A stretch of 64,000 nt of DNA from Chryseobacterium sp. c4a (GTDB taxonomy: Bacteria; Bacteroidota; Bacteroidia; Flavobacteriales; Weeksellaceae): positions 248,001 through 312,000 of the forward strand of contig NZ_WXVU01000003.1 in the NCBI RefSeq assembly GCF_009900745.1. Direction: 5' to 3'. The notes below the pieces were generated by a model. That model worked only from the letters and a program-made list of their open reading frames with translations, was not told the origin of the DNA and did no database searches. Shown in pieces: positions 43,163-52,399 of the stretch; the stretch's first letter is position 1, and each line of letters opens with the position of its first letter. Position numbers and translations under genes: made by a program.

Positions 43163-44719
43163 TTATGGTAGTGTAACACCTGAGTATTTATTAGGGTTTA
43201 CCAGTGGTAATGACGAATTATAAGTTGCATTAATTGCAGTGATAAATTCGTTGGCAATCACACCATATCCTCTACCCGTTAAGTGTACTCCATCCAATGA
43301 GAATGCACCTCCGGATACAAATTTAGCCGTATATTTTACCCCATCCCATGAAATCCCGGAATCGGCTGCCAGCTTCTTAAGTTTAGCATTGGCATCTACA
43401 AAAGCATATCCTTTTGCAACAGCAGCAGCTTTAATGGTTACATTATAAGCATCAATAGCATCATTGATTTCTTTAATTTCAGATGGAATCAATACATATT
43501 TATCCGCAAATGGATAAGCAATACCTCTAGCACCAAGGGATGCCGGAATTCCCGGAGGAAGCGTTTCCATTGAACCAATAGCAGCTTTTGTTGTTAAAGG
43601 AATAAGATCCCCAGTTTTCGCCTGTCTTGCCTGACCATAAGTAGCCCCAAGATAACCAGCAAGCGCCATTAAAGTTGGATTTCCTGAAGCTGTAGCAGCA
43701 GCAGCAATCTGTGCTCCTAGGTTTGTAATACTTTCGTCTTTAATCAGCAATGGGTTAGCAGCTGATTTAGAAAGAGGTTTAATTCTGTCACCTGCTCCTA
43801 ATGCAGTTAAAATCTGGCTTAATGGCCCATATACATTTTTATTTAAATCATCTATTGTAGCTTCTCCAACAGCAACATTTCCTTTTCCTAATACTGCAGA
43901 AGTCAAAGGATTAGTAGGAATAGTTGTCAATGAAGGAATAGAAGTTACACTTGGAATATTAGCAATAACCCCCTTAGCTTTTGTAGCTTCGATTTTAGAA
44001 ATCAACAGATCGTAATATTGCTTAAACTGTGCTGGAGGCGTAAGTGTTTCAATAGAACTATCAGCACCTGCTAAAGCATACAATAAAGCATCGTTATTTC
44101 CGATCCATAATGAGAAGAATGTTGGATTTTGACTTACAAAGTCCCCAATCACAGATGCAGTAGATGATGATGCAAATCTCACAAAGTAAGGGTTTGCAGT
44201 TTTTGTTGCCAATCCTGCAACATCTCCATAGTTCGGAGCCAATAGATGAGCAACCTTTGCCCCAGGAACCCCCATATTATTAAAAGGCCCTTTAAGAACA
44301 GTATTAACTATGTTTGTAGCTTTATTATCATTAATATTCCCTATATCAGGAGCTCCGTCAACAAAACCTTTTATATAAAGCTTGGTATCCTGAATCTGAA
44401 CCGTAGTAGTTGCTCCTAAAGCAAGCAGCAATCCACCGTTATTATCTCCCATTAGAGGCTGCTTGAACTCTCCACCCCCTACAAGTTTCATTTGCTGAGC
44501 AATCATAGATGGATACGATTCATTTTGCCCGTCTATATAAAGAGCTCCGTCTCTGTATCCGGAAGTCAGTGAATTTCCTAAAGCAACATATTTTGAGAAA
44601 TCAGCACTTCCTTTTGATACCTGAATGTCTTTTACATCAGTATCAAAATCAGTCTTACAGCTTGTTACCATAAAAAGAAGTGCAGAAACTGCTATTGTCG
44701 ATATTATAATTTTTTTCAT
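43163..44719 (-). CDS. SGNH/GDSL-like lipoprotein hydrolase
   Basis: 518 residues. A lipoprotein signal peptide ends in VTSC (Cys near 21). The SGNH block I is ALGNSLTSGYRDG, with N in place of the Asp of GDSL; block III is LWIGNNDALLYA; block V is DGVHLTGRGYGVIANEF, giving the Asp and His. The family hydrolyses esters of lipids or sugars. It lies 10 bp after an OmpP1/FadL porin gene, so a role in uptake or processing of hydrophobic substrates at the outer membrane is plausible. Confidence 0.82.
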   Translation of the reverse strand: MKKIIISTIAVSALLFMVTSCKTDFDTDVKDIQVSKGSADFSKYVALGNSLTSGYRDGALYIDGQNESYPSMIAQQMKLVGGGEFKQPLMGDNNGGLLLALGATTTVQIQDTKLYIKGFVDGAPDIGNINDNKATNIVNTVLKGPFNNMGVPGAKVAHLLAPNYGDVAGLATKTANPYFVRFASSSTASVIGDFVSQNPTFFSLWIGNNDALLYALAGADSSIETLTPPAQFKQYYDLLISKIEATKAKGVIANIPSVTSIPSLTTIPTNPLTSAVLGKGNVAVGEATIDDLNKNVYGPLSQILTALGAGDRIKPLSKSAANPLLIKDESITNLGAQIAAAATASGNPTLMALAGYLGATYGQARQAKTGDLIPLTTKAAIGSMETLPPGIPASLGARGIAYPFADKYVLIPSEIKEINDAIDAYNVTIKAAAVAKGYAFVDANAKLKKLAADSGISWDGVKYTAKFVSGGAFSLDGVHLTGRGYGVIANEFITAINATYNSSLPLVNPNKYSGVTLP

Positions 44720-44729
44720 AGTCTTTTAA

Positions 44730-45968
44730 TTAAAAAGGATTATAAGATAAACCTAGACCAAAATAGAATGCTCTTGCTTTAGCCTGCCCGTAGAATCCTA
44801 GATTCGCATTGTTTACATATCTGTATTGAGGCATTGCATATCCTCCTGCAATGTCAATTCCGAATTGTTTTAGCTTAAATCCTACCCCACCGGTAATCAC
44901 ATAGGTATCAAATGAAGGTGTTTCCGGAATAAAGTTCTCATTAGTATATGGAGATTCATCATAATATGCTCCTAAACGTCCGTAGATCATATTAGTGAAC
45001 GCATATTGAGTACCCAATCTGAAGGTTTTAGAATTTTTGAAATTCTTAGGGCTTACAAGTATTGTTGGATCTGATGGATTATTTCCAATCGGTGCATTGT
45101 TAAAGTCCAGTACAAGTTTACTGTATCTCTCCCATCCGTGGTAGTTAAAGTCTGCAGAAACCTGCCATTTTGGTGTCACTTTATAAGTTAAACCAATAGT
45201 ATATTCTTCAACTAATGGAAGCTCAGCCGTAAATCCGTCCTGACCTTGAGCATTCAATTTCAATAACGAATAAGGAGTTTTAGTCGGGAACTTGAATGTC
45301 GCTGTTCCATTTTTAGCCTTCATATCAATAGCTGAACGATAAGCAACACTGATATCTAATTTTGGATCAGGTCTGAAATAAAAACCAAACCCATATCCAT
45401 GGCCGCTTGCTTTCTCATCATTAATGTTTACCTGTCCGTTAAATTGTGTTACCGCTTTATCCCAATCTACTTTTCCTCTTGCATAGATGTAACTTGCTCC
45501 AAAAGATAACCAAGGAGCTAGTTTCACGGAAACCATAGGTTGGAAATAATAACTCTTCAATTCCAGTTTCTGCACCATTTCTTTACCTTCCCAAGTATCC
45601 GGCCATTTAACCGTACTACCAAAAGGGGTCGTGAAACTGAAACCTACAGATAAATTTTCTATTGGTTTATAAGTAATCGCTGCATAGATTGGGGTTCCCA
45701 GAGGGTTATCCGTTTCTGTGCTTTGTAAAGTATTTAAGTTCTGAAAAGTAACTTTATTACTTGCACCAAATCCTCCAGCTACTACACTCAGCTTGGTAGG
45801 AATAAATGACATACCTGCCGGGTTGAAGAATGTCACACTTGCATCTTCGGCATGAGCACTAGTATGCGCCATTGCCAATTGCTTTACCCCTTGCAAAGAA
45901 ACCCTAAAGCCTCCTGCGTAAGATAAAACGCCCGCCAATAAAGCAGTTGATACTAATATTTTTTTCAT
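44730..45968 (-). CDS. OmpP1/FadL-family outer membrane transporter
   Basis: 412 residues with signal peptide (ILVSTALLAGVLSYAGG). The FadL-type start HTSAHAEDASVTFFNPAGMSF and strands such as VGFSFTTPFGSTVKW and the aromatic C-terminal FGLGLSYNPF are typical of this 14-strand barrel, which carries fatty acids and other hydrophobic compounds. First in an operon with the GDSL-like lipoprotein. The -7 box is at 45988-45995. Confidence 0.9.
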   Translation of the reverse strand: MKKILVSTALLAGVLSYAGGFRVSLQGVKQLAMAHTSAHAEDASVTFFNPAGMSFIPTKLSVVAGGFGASNKVTFQNLNTLQSTETDNPLGTPIYAAITYKPIENLSVGFSFTTPFGSTVKWPDTWEGKEMVQKLELKSYYFQPMVSVKLAPWLSFGASYIYARGKVDWDKAVTQFNGQVNINDEKASGHGYGFGFYFRPDPKLDISVAYRSAIDMKAKNGTATFKFPTKTPYSLLKLNAQGQDGFTAELPLVEEYTIGLTYKVTPKWQVSADFNYHGWERYSKLVLDFNNAPIGNNPSDPTILVSPKNFKNSKTFRLGTQYAFTNMIYGRLGAYYDESPYTNENFIPETPSFDTYVITGGVGFKLKQFGIDIAGGYAMPQYRYVNNANLGFYGQAKARAFYFGLGLSYNPF

Positions 45969-45987
45969 AGACTATTATTATATAACC

Positions 45988-45995
45988 CAAATATA
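45988..45995 (-). promoter_or_regulatory. -7 box (TATATTTG) of the porin-lipoprotein operon
   Basis: Minus-strand TAnnTTTG match, 19 bp before the porin start. Confidence 0.55.
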
Positions 45996-46396
45996 AAATT
46001 ATTTTGAATACCCCTGTTAATATTTGCCAACATTTTAAACAATATACAAAAAGAAAATTATGTTTAAAATAACATTCTAAACATAATAAACCACAAAATA
46101 ATAATTTACAGGTATTTATAAACAACCAAAAACAACAAGCGTATTTATGTTTAATATTAAACTAACGTTTAACAATAAAGATTATTAGACCCAATTATAA
46201 GCAAAGATTGAATTAAATCTGAAAAGATGTTAAAATGATTAACAACCATTTTTTTTCAAACAACCGGAAATTGGAATGATTCAAGAAAGGACACTCAAAC
46301 GTCTAAACAAGGCTTCTCATCACCTCTTTCAATTAACTCCTTATCAAAATATAAAAATGTTTTACTCTGAATTCAGGTTATTTGAGTATTTTAGAA

Positions 46397-46425
46397 TTGC
46401 ATAAAGATAAAAATACATAAATTTG
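46397..46425 (+). promoter_or_regulatory. Promoter of the ricT-gldH-PBP1A operon
   Basis: TTG (46397-46399) and TAAATTTG (46418-46425) with an 18-bp spacer. The start codon follows 22 bp later. Confidence 0.6.
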
Positions 46426-46447
46426 CAAGATTATAAATAATAGTAAT

Positions 46448-47857
46448 ATGAGTTGTGGATGCAAAACATCCGGCGATTCTGCACATTCTTGCGGCCCTAA
46501 AAAAACCGCAAATGGCTGTGAAAATGTAAATACCTGCGGGAATAGTTATAAATTAAGTGTTTTTGACTGGCTTTCTAACATCAACAATCCAGCACCAAAC
46601 AGGTGTGATTTTGTAGAAGTTAGGTTTAAAAATGACAGAAAATCGTTTTATAAAAATGTAAATAATATTCCTTTACATATAGGTAGCGTAATTACAGTAG
46701 AATCTAGTCCGGGACACGATGTAGGCGTAGTAAGCCTTACGGGAGAATTAGTAAAGATTCAGATGAAAAAGAAAAAGTTTTCTGAAGAATCAGCACTTAA
46801 AATATACAGACAGGCCAACCAAAAAGATCTTGAGGTATGGCAGGAAGCAAGAAAAAAAGAAGACGCTGTAAAGCTTGAAGCAAGAAAAATTGCCCAAAGA
46901 ATAGGTCTTGAAATGAAGGTAACTGATGTTGAATATCAGGGGGATTCTTCAAAAATCACATTTTATTATACTGCTGACAACCGTGTTGATTTCAGACAGT
47001 TAATTAAAGATTACGCCGGAGCTTTCAGAACCAAGATCGACATGAAACAGATCGGGTTCAGACAAGAAGCTGCAAAAGTAGGAGGAATCGGATCTTGTGG
47101 ACGTGAACTTTGCTGCTCTACATGGTTAACAGATTTCAGATCTGTAAACACCAATGTAGCGAGATATCAACAGTTAAGTATTAATCCTCAGAAACTTGCA
47201 GGACAGTGTGGTAAACTTAAATGCTGTCTAAACTATGAGCTTGACAGCTATCTGGATGCATTGAGTAACTTCCCTTCTTCTTCCACTACACTGGAAACAG
47301 AAAAAGGAAAAGCATTCTGTATCAAAATTGATGTTTTCAAAAAGAAAATGTGGTTTGCTTATGTAGAAAACTCAATTGCATGGTATGACTTCGATATTGA
47401 TCTTGTTAAAAAACTGATTTCAAAGAACAAAAGAGGTGAAAAAATACTTCCTTTGGAAGACCTGAAACAGCCCGAAACATCATCTCAAAGTATTGATCTG
47501 ATCCAGGAGAACAATGTTGACCGCTTTGAGAAGAAAAACAGAAACAACAGAAACAGAAACAATCAGAATAAGCCAAACAACAATCAAAATCAAGGACAGG
47601 GACAAGCACAAGCACAGGGACAAAAGAAAAACAGACCTGAGAGACAGGAAAGACCTAACAGATCTGAAAAACCGGAAAACCCTAATGCAAATGCAGGAAA
47701 CCAACCTAGACAACCTAAACCACAGCAACCCCAAAAAGCTCCTGTGGAAAAGGTAAAAGCTGAGGCTAATCCTGATGCAGATAAAGCTCAACAAAGCAAT
47801 CCGAACAAGAAGAAATTTAAAAAGAAATATCCTCCAAAAAAAGATAAAAATGCGTAA
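46448..47857 (+). CDS. ricT: PSP1-domain protein RicT
   Basis: 469 residues. The PSP1 core (about 150-320) has the Cys pattern GSCGRELCCSTW...GQCGKLKCCLNYE, which in RicT/YaaT binds a [4Fe-4S] cluster shared with RicA and RicF and affects RNA processing in Bacillus. An unusual N-terminal stretch (first 35 residues) has seven more cysteines (MSCGCKTSGDSAHSCG...). The C-terminal ~115 residues are N/Q/P/K-rich and disordered. It overlaps gldH by 8 bp. Confidence 0.88.
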   Translation: MSCGCKTSGDSAHSCGPKKTANGCENVNTCGNSYKLSVFDWLSNINNPAPNRCDFVEVRFKNDRKSFYKNVNNIPLHIGSVITVESSPGHDVGVVSLTGELVKIQMKKKKFSEESALKIYRQANQKDLEVWQEARKKEDAVKLEARKIAQRIGLEMKVTDVEYQGDSSKITFYYTADNRVDFRQLIKDYAGAFRTKIDMKQIGFRQEAAKVGGIGSCGRELCCSTWLTDFRSVNTNVARYQQLSINPQKLAGQCGKLKCCLNYELDSYLDALSNFPSSSTTLETEKGKAFCIKIDVFKKKMWFAYVENSIAWYDFDIDLVKKLISKNKRGEKILPLEDLKQPETSSQSIDLIQENNVDRFEKKNRNNRNRNNQNKPNNNQNQGQGQAQAQGQKKNRPERQERPNRSEKPENPNANAGNQPRQPKPQQPQKAPVEKVKAEANPDADKAQQSNPNKKKFKKKYPPKKDKNA

Positions 47858-48314
47858 AATCTTAGGATTATTCACCTTTATCCTTTTCTTTAGCTGTAAC
47901 TCTTCTTCTGGAGAAGATGTTATTATGAATTCCGTTGACAATAAGTGGAATAAGAAAAGTGAACAAAAATTTAATCTTGAAATTTCAGATCCGCAGAATC
48001 CTAAAAATATTATATTTGTCGTAAGAAACAATAACAATTATCCTTATAGCAATATCAGGTTTATTGTAAATTTTACTAACCTTCAAAACAAAAAAAAGGA
48101 GACTGACACCCTGAATTACGTTTTGGCAAAACCAAACGGAGAATGGCTTGGTACAGGCTTTGGTGATACAAAGGAAACATTGTTTCAGTATAAATTAAAT
48201 TATAAGTTTCCAGGAAAAGGAAAATATCAAATCGGGCTTACACAAGCTATGAGAAATGATAACTTACCGGGAATTGAAGATATTGGGATAAAAATAGAAA
48301 CGGCTAAACCGTAA
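47850..48314 (+). CDS. gldH: Gliding motility lipoprotein GldH
   Basis: 154 residues from ATG 47850 (MRKILGLFTFILFFSCNSSS), a lipoprotein signal with lipobox FFSC. An earlier in-frame ATG at 47775 would hide the signal peptide inside ricT and is rejected. GldH is one of the Gld lipoproteins required for gliding and T9SS function in Flavobacterium johnsoniae. It lies between ricT and the PBP1A gene, a common arrangement in Flavobacteriia. Confidence 0.85.
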   Translation: MRKILGLFTFILFFSCNSSSGEDVIMNSVDNKWNKKSEQKFNLEISDPQNPKNIIFVVRNNNNYPYSNIRFIVNFTNLQNKKKETDTLNYVLAKPNGEWLGTGFGDTKETLFQYKLNYKFPGKGKYQIGLTQAMRNDNLPGIEDIGIKIETAKP

Positions 48315-48320
48315 CCATAA

Positions 48321-50696
48321 ATGGAAGTAAATAATAAGAATACAGGAAATAAGGGGAAGAAATTTCCTCTACCCCCTAAAAAAAAGAACACCTCTTGGAA
48401 AAAATGGGTCTCATTTATTTGGATAGGACTTATTGCGGTAGTTTTAGGGATTTCAGGGCTTTTCTTTGCCGTCTCACAAGGATTCCTTGGAGAGATGCCA
48501 GATGTAAAAGAGCTTGAAAACCCAGATATCTTTGTCGCTTCTGAAATCATTTCTTCAGATGGGGTAACATTAGGTAAATTCGAAAAAGAAAAAACTCAAC
48601 CGGTTGTTTACAAGGAGCTTCCTCCTTACCTTATCTATGCCCTTCAGGCAAAAGAAGATGAGCGTTTTAAAGAACATTCTGGAATCGACTTATATTCTAT
48701 CGCCAGAGCTGTAGCTTACGGTGGTGGCCGTGGTGGAGGTTCTACTATTACCCAGCAGCTAGCAAAACTTCTTTTCACAGGAACAGCTTCTCAAAACAAG
48801 GTGGAAAGAGCATTCCAAAAGCTGAAAGAATGGGTGGTTGCTGTAAGTCTTGAAAAAAGATACACCAAGGAAGAAATCATTACCCTTTACTTTAATAAAT
48901 TCGATTTCTTATTCAACGCTAACGGTGTTGAAATGGCATCCAGAGTTTATTTTAATAAAAAGACTTCCGAACTTACTTTACCAGAAGCAGCAACTTTTGT
49001 TGCAATGCTTGAAAACCCAAGAAAAAACAACCCTTACAGATATCCTGAAAAAGCAAAGGAAAGAAGGAATGTTGTATTGGATCAGATGCAGAAAACAGGA
49101 TATATTGATGCTGCTACTTACGAAAAAGCAGCCAATACTCCTATAGAAGTGGATTTCCACCCTATTAAAAGCATTACTGATGGATATTCAGCATACTATA
49201 AGTTCTATCTGAGAAAAGAGATCGACAAGTATCTTGAAGCCAACGAAAAAGAAACAGGAAAAAAGCTTAATCTTTATAAAGACGGTTTAAAAATTTATGT
49301 GACTCTTGATTCTAAAATGCAAAAGTACGCTGAGGAAGCCATTAAGGAACACTTAACGGATCTTCAGAAAAGATTTGATGCAGAACAAAGAGGAAGAAAA
49401 AACAGGCCTTTCTATTACCTTACTGATAAGCAGATCAGCGATGTAATGCTTCAGGCTATGAAGAGAACCGGCAGATACAAGCTATTAAAAGCTGATGGGA
49501 TGCCTGATGACTCTATCATGATGGAATTCAAAAAGCCTATCAAAACTTCAAGATTTACATGGGCTGGAGAAGAAGAGGTTGAAATGTCACCTTGGGACTC
49601 TATCAGATACCACAAACAAATTGCACAAGCAGGACTTATGTCTATGGTTCCGGGAACCGGAGAAATCAAAGCATGGGTAGGAGGTATTGATTGGCAGCAT
49701 TTCCAATATGACCACATCAAGCAAGGAAAGAGACAGGTAGGATCTACCTTCAAGCCTTTCGTATATGCAACAGCTATTATGAAGTTAGGTATGACTCCTT
49801 GTTCAACTGTTTCTAACGGAACTTATGACCACAATGGATGGCATGTACCAGGAAGAGGAGGAATGCTTACCTTAAAAGATGGTTTAGCACACTCTCAGAA
49901 CCCGATTGCTGCAAGACTTATTGAAATGACAGGTGTAGATGCTGTTATCCAGACCGCAAGAGATCTTGGGGTAACAGAAGATATTCCCAGAAACAATACG
50001 ATCGCGCTTGGTTCATCAGATATTACCATCTATGAGATGTTAGGTGCTTACAGTACTTTCGCCAACTACGGAAACTACAATAAACCGGAGATGATATGGA
50101 GAATTGAAGATGCCAATGGTAGAGTAATTAAGGAAGTAAACGTAGAGCCTAAGGAAGTAATGAACCCAATGTATGCTTATACTATGATTGAACTAATGAA
50201 GGGTGTTGCGCAATATGGTACTGCATCAGGAGAACTAGGAAGAAGAGGAATCTCAAAAGCAGTGGAAATTGCAGCTAAAACAGGTACTACACAGAACAAC
50301 TCCGATGGTTGGTTTATGGGAATCACTCCAAAACTTGCAACCGGAGCATGGGTAGGATGGGAAGACAGAGCAACCCACTTCTTTGGAACCGGTGAAGGTC
50401 AGGGTGCAAGAATGGCATTACCAATCTGGGCAATCTTCATGAAGAAAGTATGGGCTGATAAAACATTAGGAGTTACTCCGGATGACAAGTTCATCAAACC
50501 TTCAGACTGGAAAGATGGCTGTTCAAACCTTAAAGGACTTGGCGGCGGATATGGAGATGACGGAAGTCTTCAGACCATTGATGAGATTAAGAATCCAAGA
50601 GCAGCAGATCCGACCCCTAAAAAACCTACAGAAAAGAAAGAAGAGAATATTAATGAAAACCTTCATTCCAACGATGAGGTAGATTTTAATAAATAA
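48321..50696 (+). CDS. mrcA: Class A penicillin-binding protein 1A
   Basis: 791 residues, bifunctional. A short cytoplasmic basic part and one membrane anchor (FIWIGLIAVVLGISGLFFAV) precede the GT51 transglycosylase (AKEDERFKEHSGID; GGGSTITQQLAKLLF). The transpeptidase domain has SxxK in GSTFKPF (near 475), SQN in AHSQNPIA, and KTG in AAKTGTTQNNSDGW. It polymerises and cross-links peptidoglycan. It is 6 bp after gldH. The C-terminal ~40 residues are low complexity. Confidence 0.95.
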   Translation: MEVNNKNTGNKGKKFPLPPKKKNTSWKKWVSFIWIGLIAVVLGISGLFFAVSQGFLGEMPDVKELENPDIFVASEIISSDGVTLGKFEKEKTQPVVYKELPPYLIYALQAKEDERFKEHSGIDLYSIARAVAYGGGRGGGSTITQQLAKLLFTGTASQNKVERAFQKLKEWVVAVSLEKRYTKEEIITLYFNKFDFLFNANGVEMASRVYFNKKTSELTLPEAATFVAMLENPRKNNPYRYPEKAKERRNVVLDQMQKTGYIDAATYEKAANTPIEVDFHPIKSITDGYSAYYKFYLRKEIDKYLEANEKETGKKLNLYKDGLKIYVTLDSKMQKYAEEAIKEHLTDLQKRFDAEQRGRKNRPFYYLTDKQISDVMLQAMKRTGRYKLLKADGMPDDSIMMEFKKPIKTSRFTWAGEEEVEMSPWDSIRYHKQIAQAGLMSMVPGTGEIKAWVGGIDWQHFQYDHIKQGKRQVGSTFKPFVYATAIMKLGMTPCSTVSNGTYDHNGWHVPGRGGMLTLKDGLAHSQNPIAARLIEMTGVDAVIQTARDLGVTEDIPRNNTIALGSSDITIYEMLGAYSTFANYGNYNKPEMIWRIEDANGRVIKEVNVEPKEVMNPMYAYTMIELMKGVAQYGTASGELGRRGISKAVEIAAKTGTTQNNSDGWFMGITPKLATGAWVGWEDRATHFFGTGEGQGARMALPIWAIFMKKVWADKTLGVTPDDKFIKPSDWKDGCSNLKGLGGGYGDDGSLQTIDEIKNPRAADPTPKKPTEKKEENINENLHSNDEVDFNK

Positions 50697-50716
50697 ATTC
50701 TCTTTTAGAAATACAT

Positions 50717-50750
50717 AAGACCTTTCAAGAATTTGGAAGGTCTTTTCTTT
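50717..50750 (+). terminator. Terminator of the ricT-gldH-PBP1A operon
   Basis: Arms AAGACCTT (50717-50724) and AAGGTCTT (50737-50744), then TTCTTTT. Confidence 0.82.
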
Positions 50751-50759
50751 TATAATTAA

Positions 50760-50767
50760 TACCTTTG
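50760..50767 (+). promoter_or_regulatory. -7 box (TACCTTTG) of selO
   Basis: TAnnTTTG match ending 4 bp before the selO start codon, suggesting a leaderless or nearly leaderless transcript. Confidence 0.45.
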
Positions 50768-50771
50768 AAGC

Positions 50772-52313
50772 ATGAATATCGAACGCATCAGCCAGCCTTT
50801 TATTAAAAAATTTCCCGGAGATTTTTCCAACAACCCTATGCAGCGAAATACTCCTAAGGTTTTATTTTCAACCATCCAGCCTGCCGGTTTTGATAAGCCT
50901 CAGGTAATAGCCTTTAATGAGCCTTTATCAGAAGAGATAGGGCTAGGCAAATTTGAAGATAAAGATCTTGATTTTTTAGTAGGAAATAATCTCCCGGGCA
51001 ACGTTCAAACCTATGCAACAGCTTATGCAGGTCATCAGTTTGGAAGCTGGGCGGGCCAACTTGGAGACGGAAGGGCAATCCTTGCAGGAGAAATCACTAA
51101 TAGCTCAGGAAAAAAAACAGAAATACAATGGAAAGGTGCTGGTGCTACTCCTTATTCTCGCCATGCAGATGGAAGAGCTGTTCTCAGGTCTTCGGTAAGA
51201 GAATATCTAATGAGTGAAGCCATGTATCACTTAGGCGTTCCTACAACAAGAGCTTTAAGCCTTTCCTTTACCGGAGAAGATGTTGTACGTGATATCATGT
51301 ATAACGGAAATCCACAATTGGAAAAAGGAGCCGTAGTAATCAGAACTGCTGAAAGCTTTCTTCGTTTTGGACACTTTGAATTGATGTCTGCTCAACAAGA
51401 GTATAAAAACTTACAAGATTTACTGGATTTCACCATTGAAAATTATTTTCCAGAGATCACATCATCTGATATTCAAAGATATAAAGATTTTTTTGAAAAC
51501 GTTTGTACTCGTACAGCAGACCTTATGGTTGAATGGTTTAGAGTTGGATTTGTACATGGAGTGATGAATACGGATAATATGTCGATTTTAGGACTCACTA
51601 TCGACTATGGGCCTTATTCTATGATGGATGAATATGATTTGAATTTTACTCCTAACACTACCGATCTTCCAGGAAGGAGATATGCTTTTGGAAAACAAGG
51701 CCAAATCTCTCAATGGAATCTTTGGCAACTGGCCAATGCCCTTCATCCTATCATTAAAGATGAAAAGTTTTTGGAAGATACTTTAAACAAGTATGGTAAT
51801 TATTTTTGGGAAGCTCACGACAAGATGCTCTGCAGAAAATTTGGATTTGATGAACTGAAAAAAGATGATGAAGAGTTTTTCACCAACTGGCAGGGATTGA
51901 TGCAGGAATTAGAATTTGATCATACTTTATTTTTCTCTCAATTGGAAAACTTAACAGCGGATACCAATCTAAAAGAATATTTCAGCATTGCCTCCTACTC
52001 TTTTTTAAATGAAGAAAAAGTTAGCAAGCTTAAAAACTTTATTGAAAAATATCAATCCAGACTGAATTCAAATTCTATTTCAAGAGAAGATTCTTTACAA
52101 ATGATGGCAAAATCAAACCCTAAGTTTATTCTAAGGAATTATCTGCTTTATGAATGTATTGAGGAAATCAACAATGGAAAAACTGAAATGCTGGATAAAT
52201 TAACCCAAGCATTGGAAAACCCTTATACAGAGCTATATCCAGAATTTTCAACCAAAAGACCTTCCGGGTATGATGACACAGCCGGATGCTCTACACTTTC
52301 GTGTAGTTCTTAA
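50772..52313 (+). CDS. selO: Protein adenylyltransferase SelO (YdiU/UPF0061)
   Basis: 513 residues. A pseudokinase fold that transfers AMP to protein Ser/Thr/Tyr residues. Family features: YATAYAGHQFGSWAGQLGDGRA, WKGAGATPYSRHADGRAVLRS, RVGFVHGVMNTDNMSILGLT and IDYGPYSMMDEYD (metal-binding N and D). It ends with CSTLSCSS, where eukaryotic forms carry selenocysteine. Confidence 0.94.
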   Translation: MNIERISQPFIKKFPGDFSNNPMQRNTPKVLFSTIQPAGFDKPQVIAFNEPLSEEIGLGKFEDKDLDFLVGNNLPGNVQTYATAYAGHQFGSWAGQLGDGRAILAGEITNSSGKKTEIQWKGAGATPYSRHADGRAVLRSSVREYLMSEAMYHLGVPTTRALSLSFTGEDVVRDIMYNGNPQLEKGAVVIRTAESFLRFGHFELMSAQQEYKNLQDLLDFTIENYFPEITSSDIQRYKDFFENVCTRTADLMVEWFRVGFVHGVMNTDNMSILGLTIDYGPYSMMDEYDLNFTPNTTDLPGRRYAFGKQGQISQWNLWQLANALHPIIKDEKFLEDTLNKYGNYFWEAHDKMLCRKFGFDELKKDDEEFFTNWQGLMQELEFDHTLFFSQLENLTADTNLKEYFSIASYSFLNEEKVSKLKNFIEKYQSRLNSNSISREDSLQMMAKSNPKFILRNYLLYECIEEINNGKTEMLDKLTQALENPYTELYPEFSTKRPSGYDDTAGCSTLSCSS

Positions 52314-52399
52314 CAAATATACCACAAAGCAAAAATATTCATTAAAATATCAACATCATATTAAATGATTTTTACTAAATTTAGAAAAATCTTTTTAAT

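Larger units (their letters stand above)
45969..46447. other. 479-bp divergent intergenic region (porin / ricT)
   Basis: Very AT-rich. Holds the porin -7 box TATATTTG (45988-45995, minus) and the ricT promoter (-7 TAAATTTG at 46418-46425, with TTG at 46397-46399, 18 bp upstream). No gene is seen in the ~400 bp between them. Confidence 0.6.

Noticed and set aside
43163..45968. Lipid-uptake operon larger than two genes
   Set aside because: The porin has its own promoter and the lipoprotein gene is followed by a terminator, so only these two genes can be supported.
48010..48020. TTTGTCGTA in gldH, with similar TTTGTCGC in the PBP1A gene (48530-48538) and GCGACAAAC at the end of the M15 gene
   Set aside because: Half-sites inside coding sequence with no second half and no -7 box at the proper distance.
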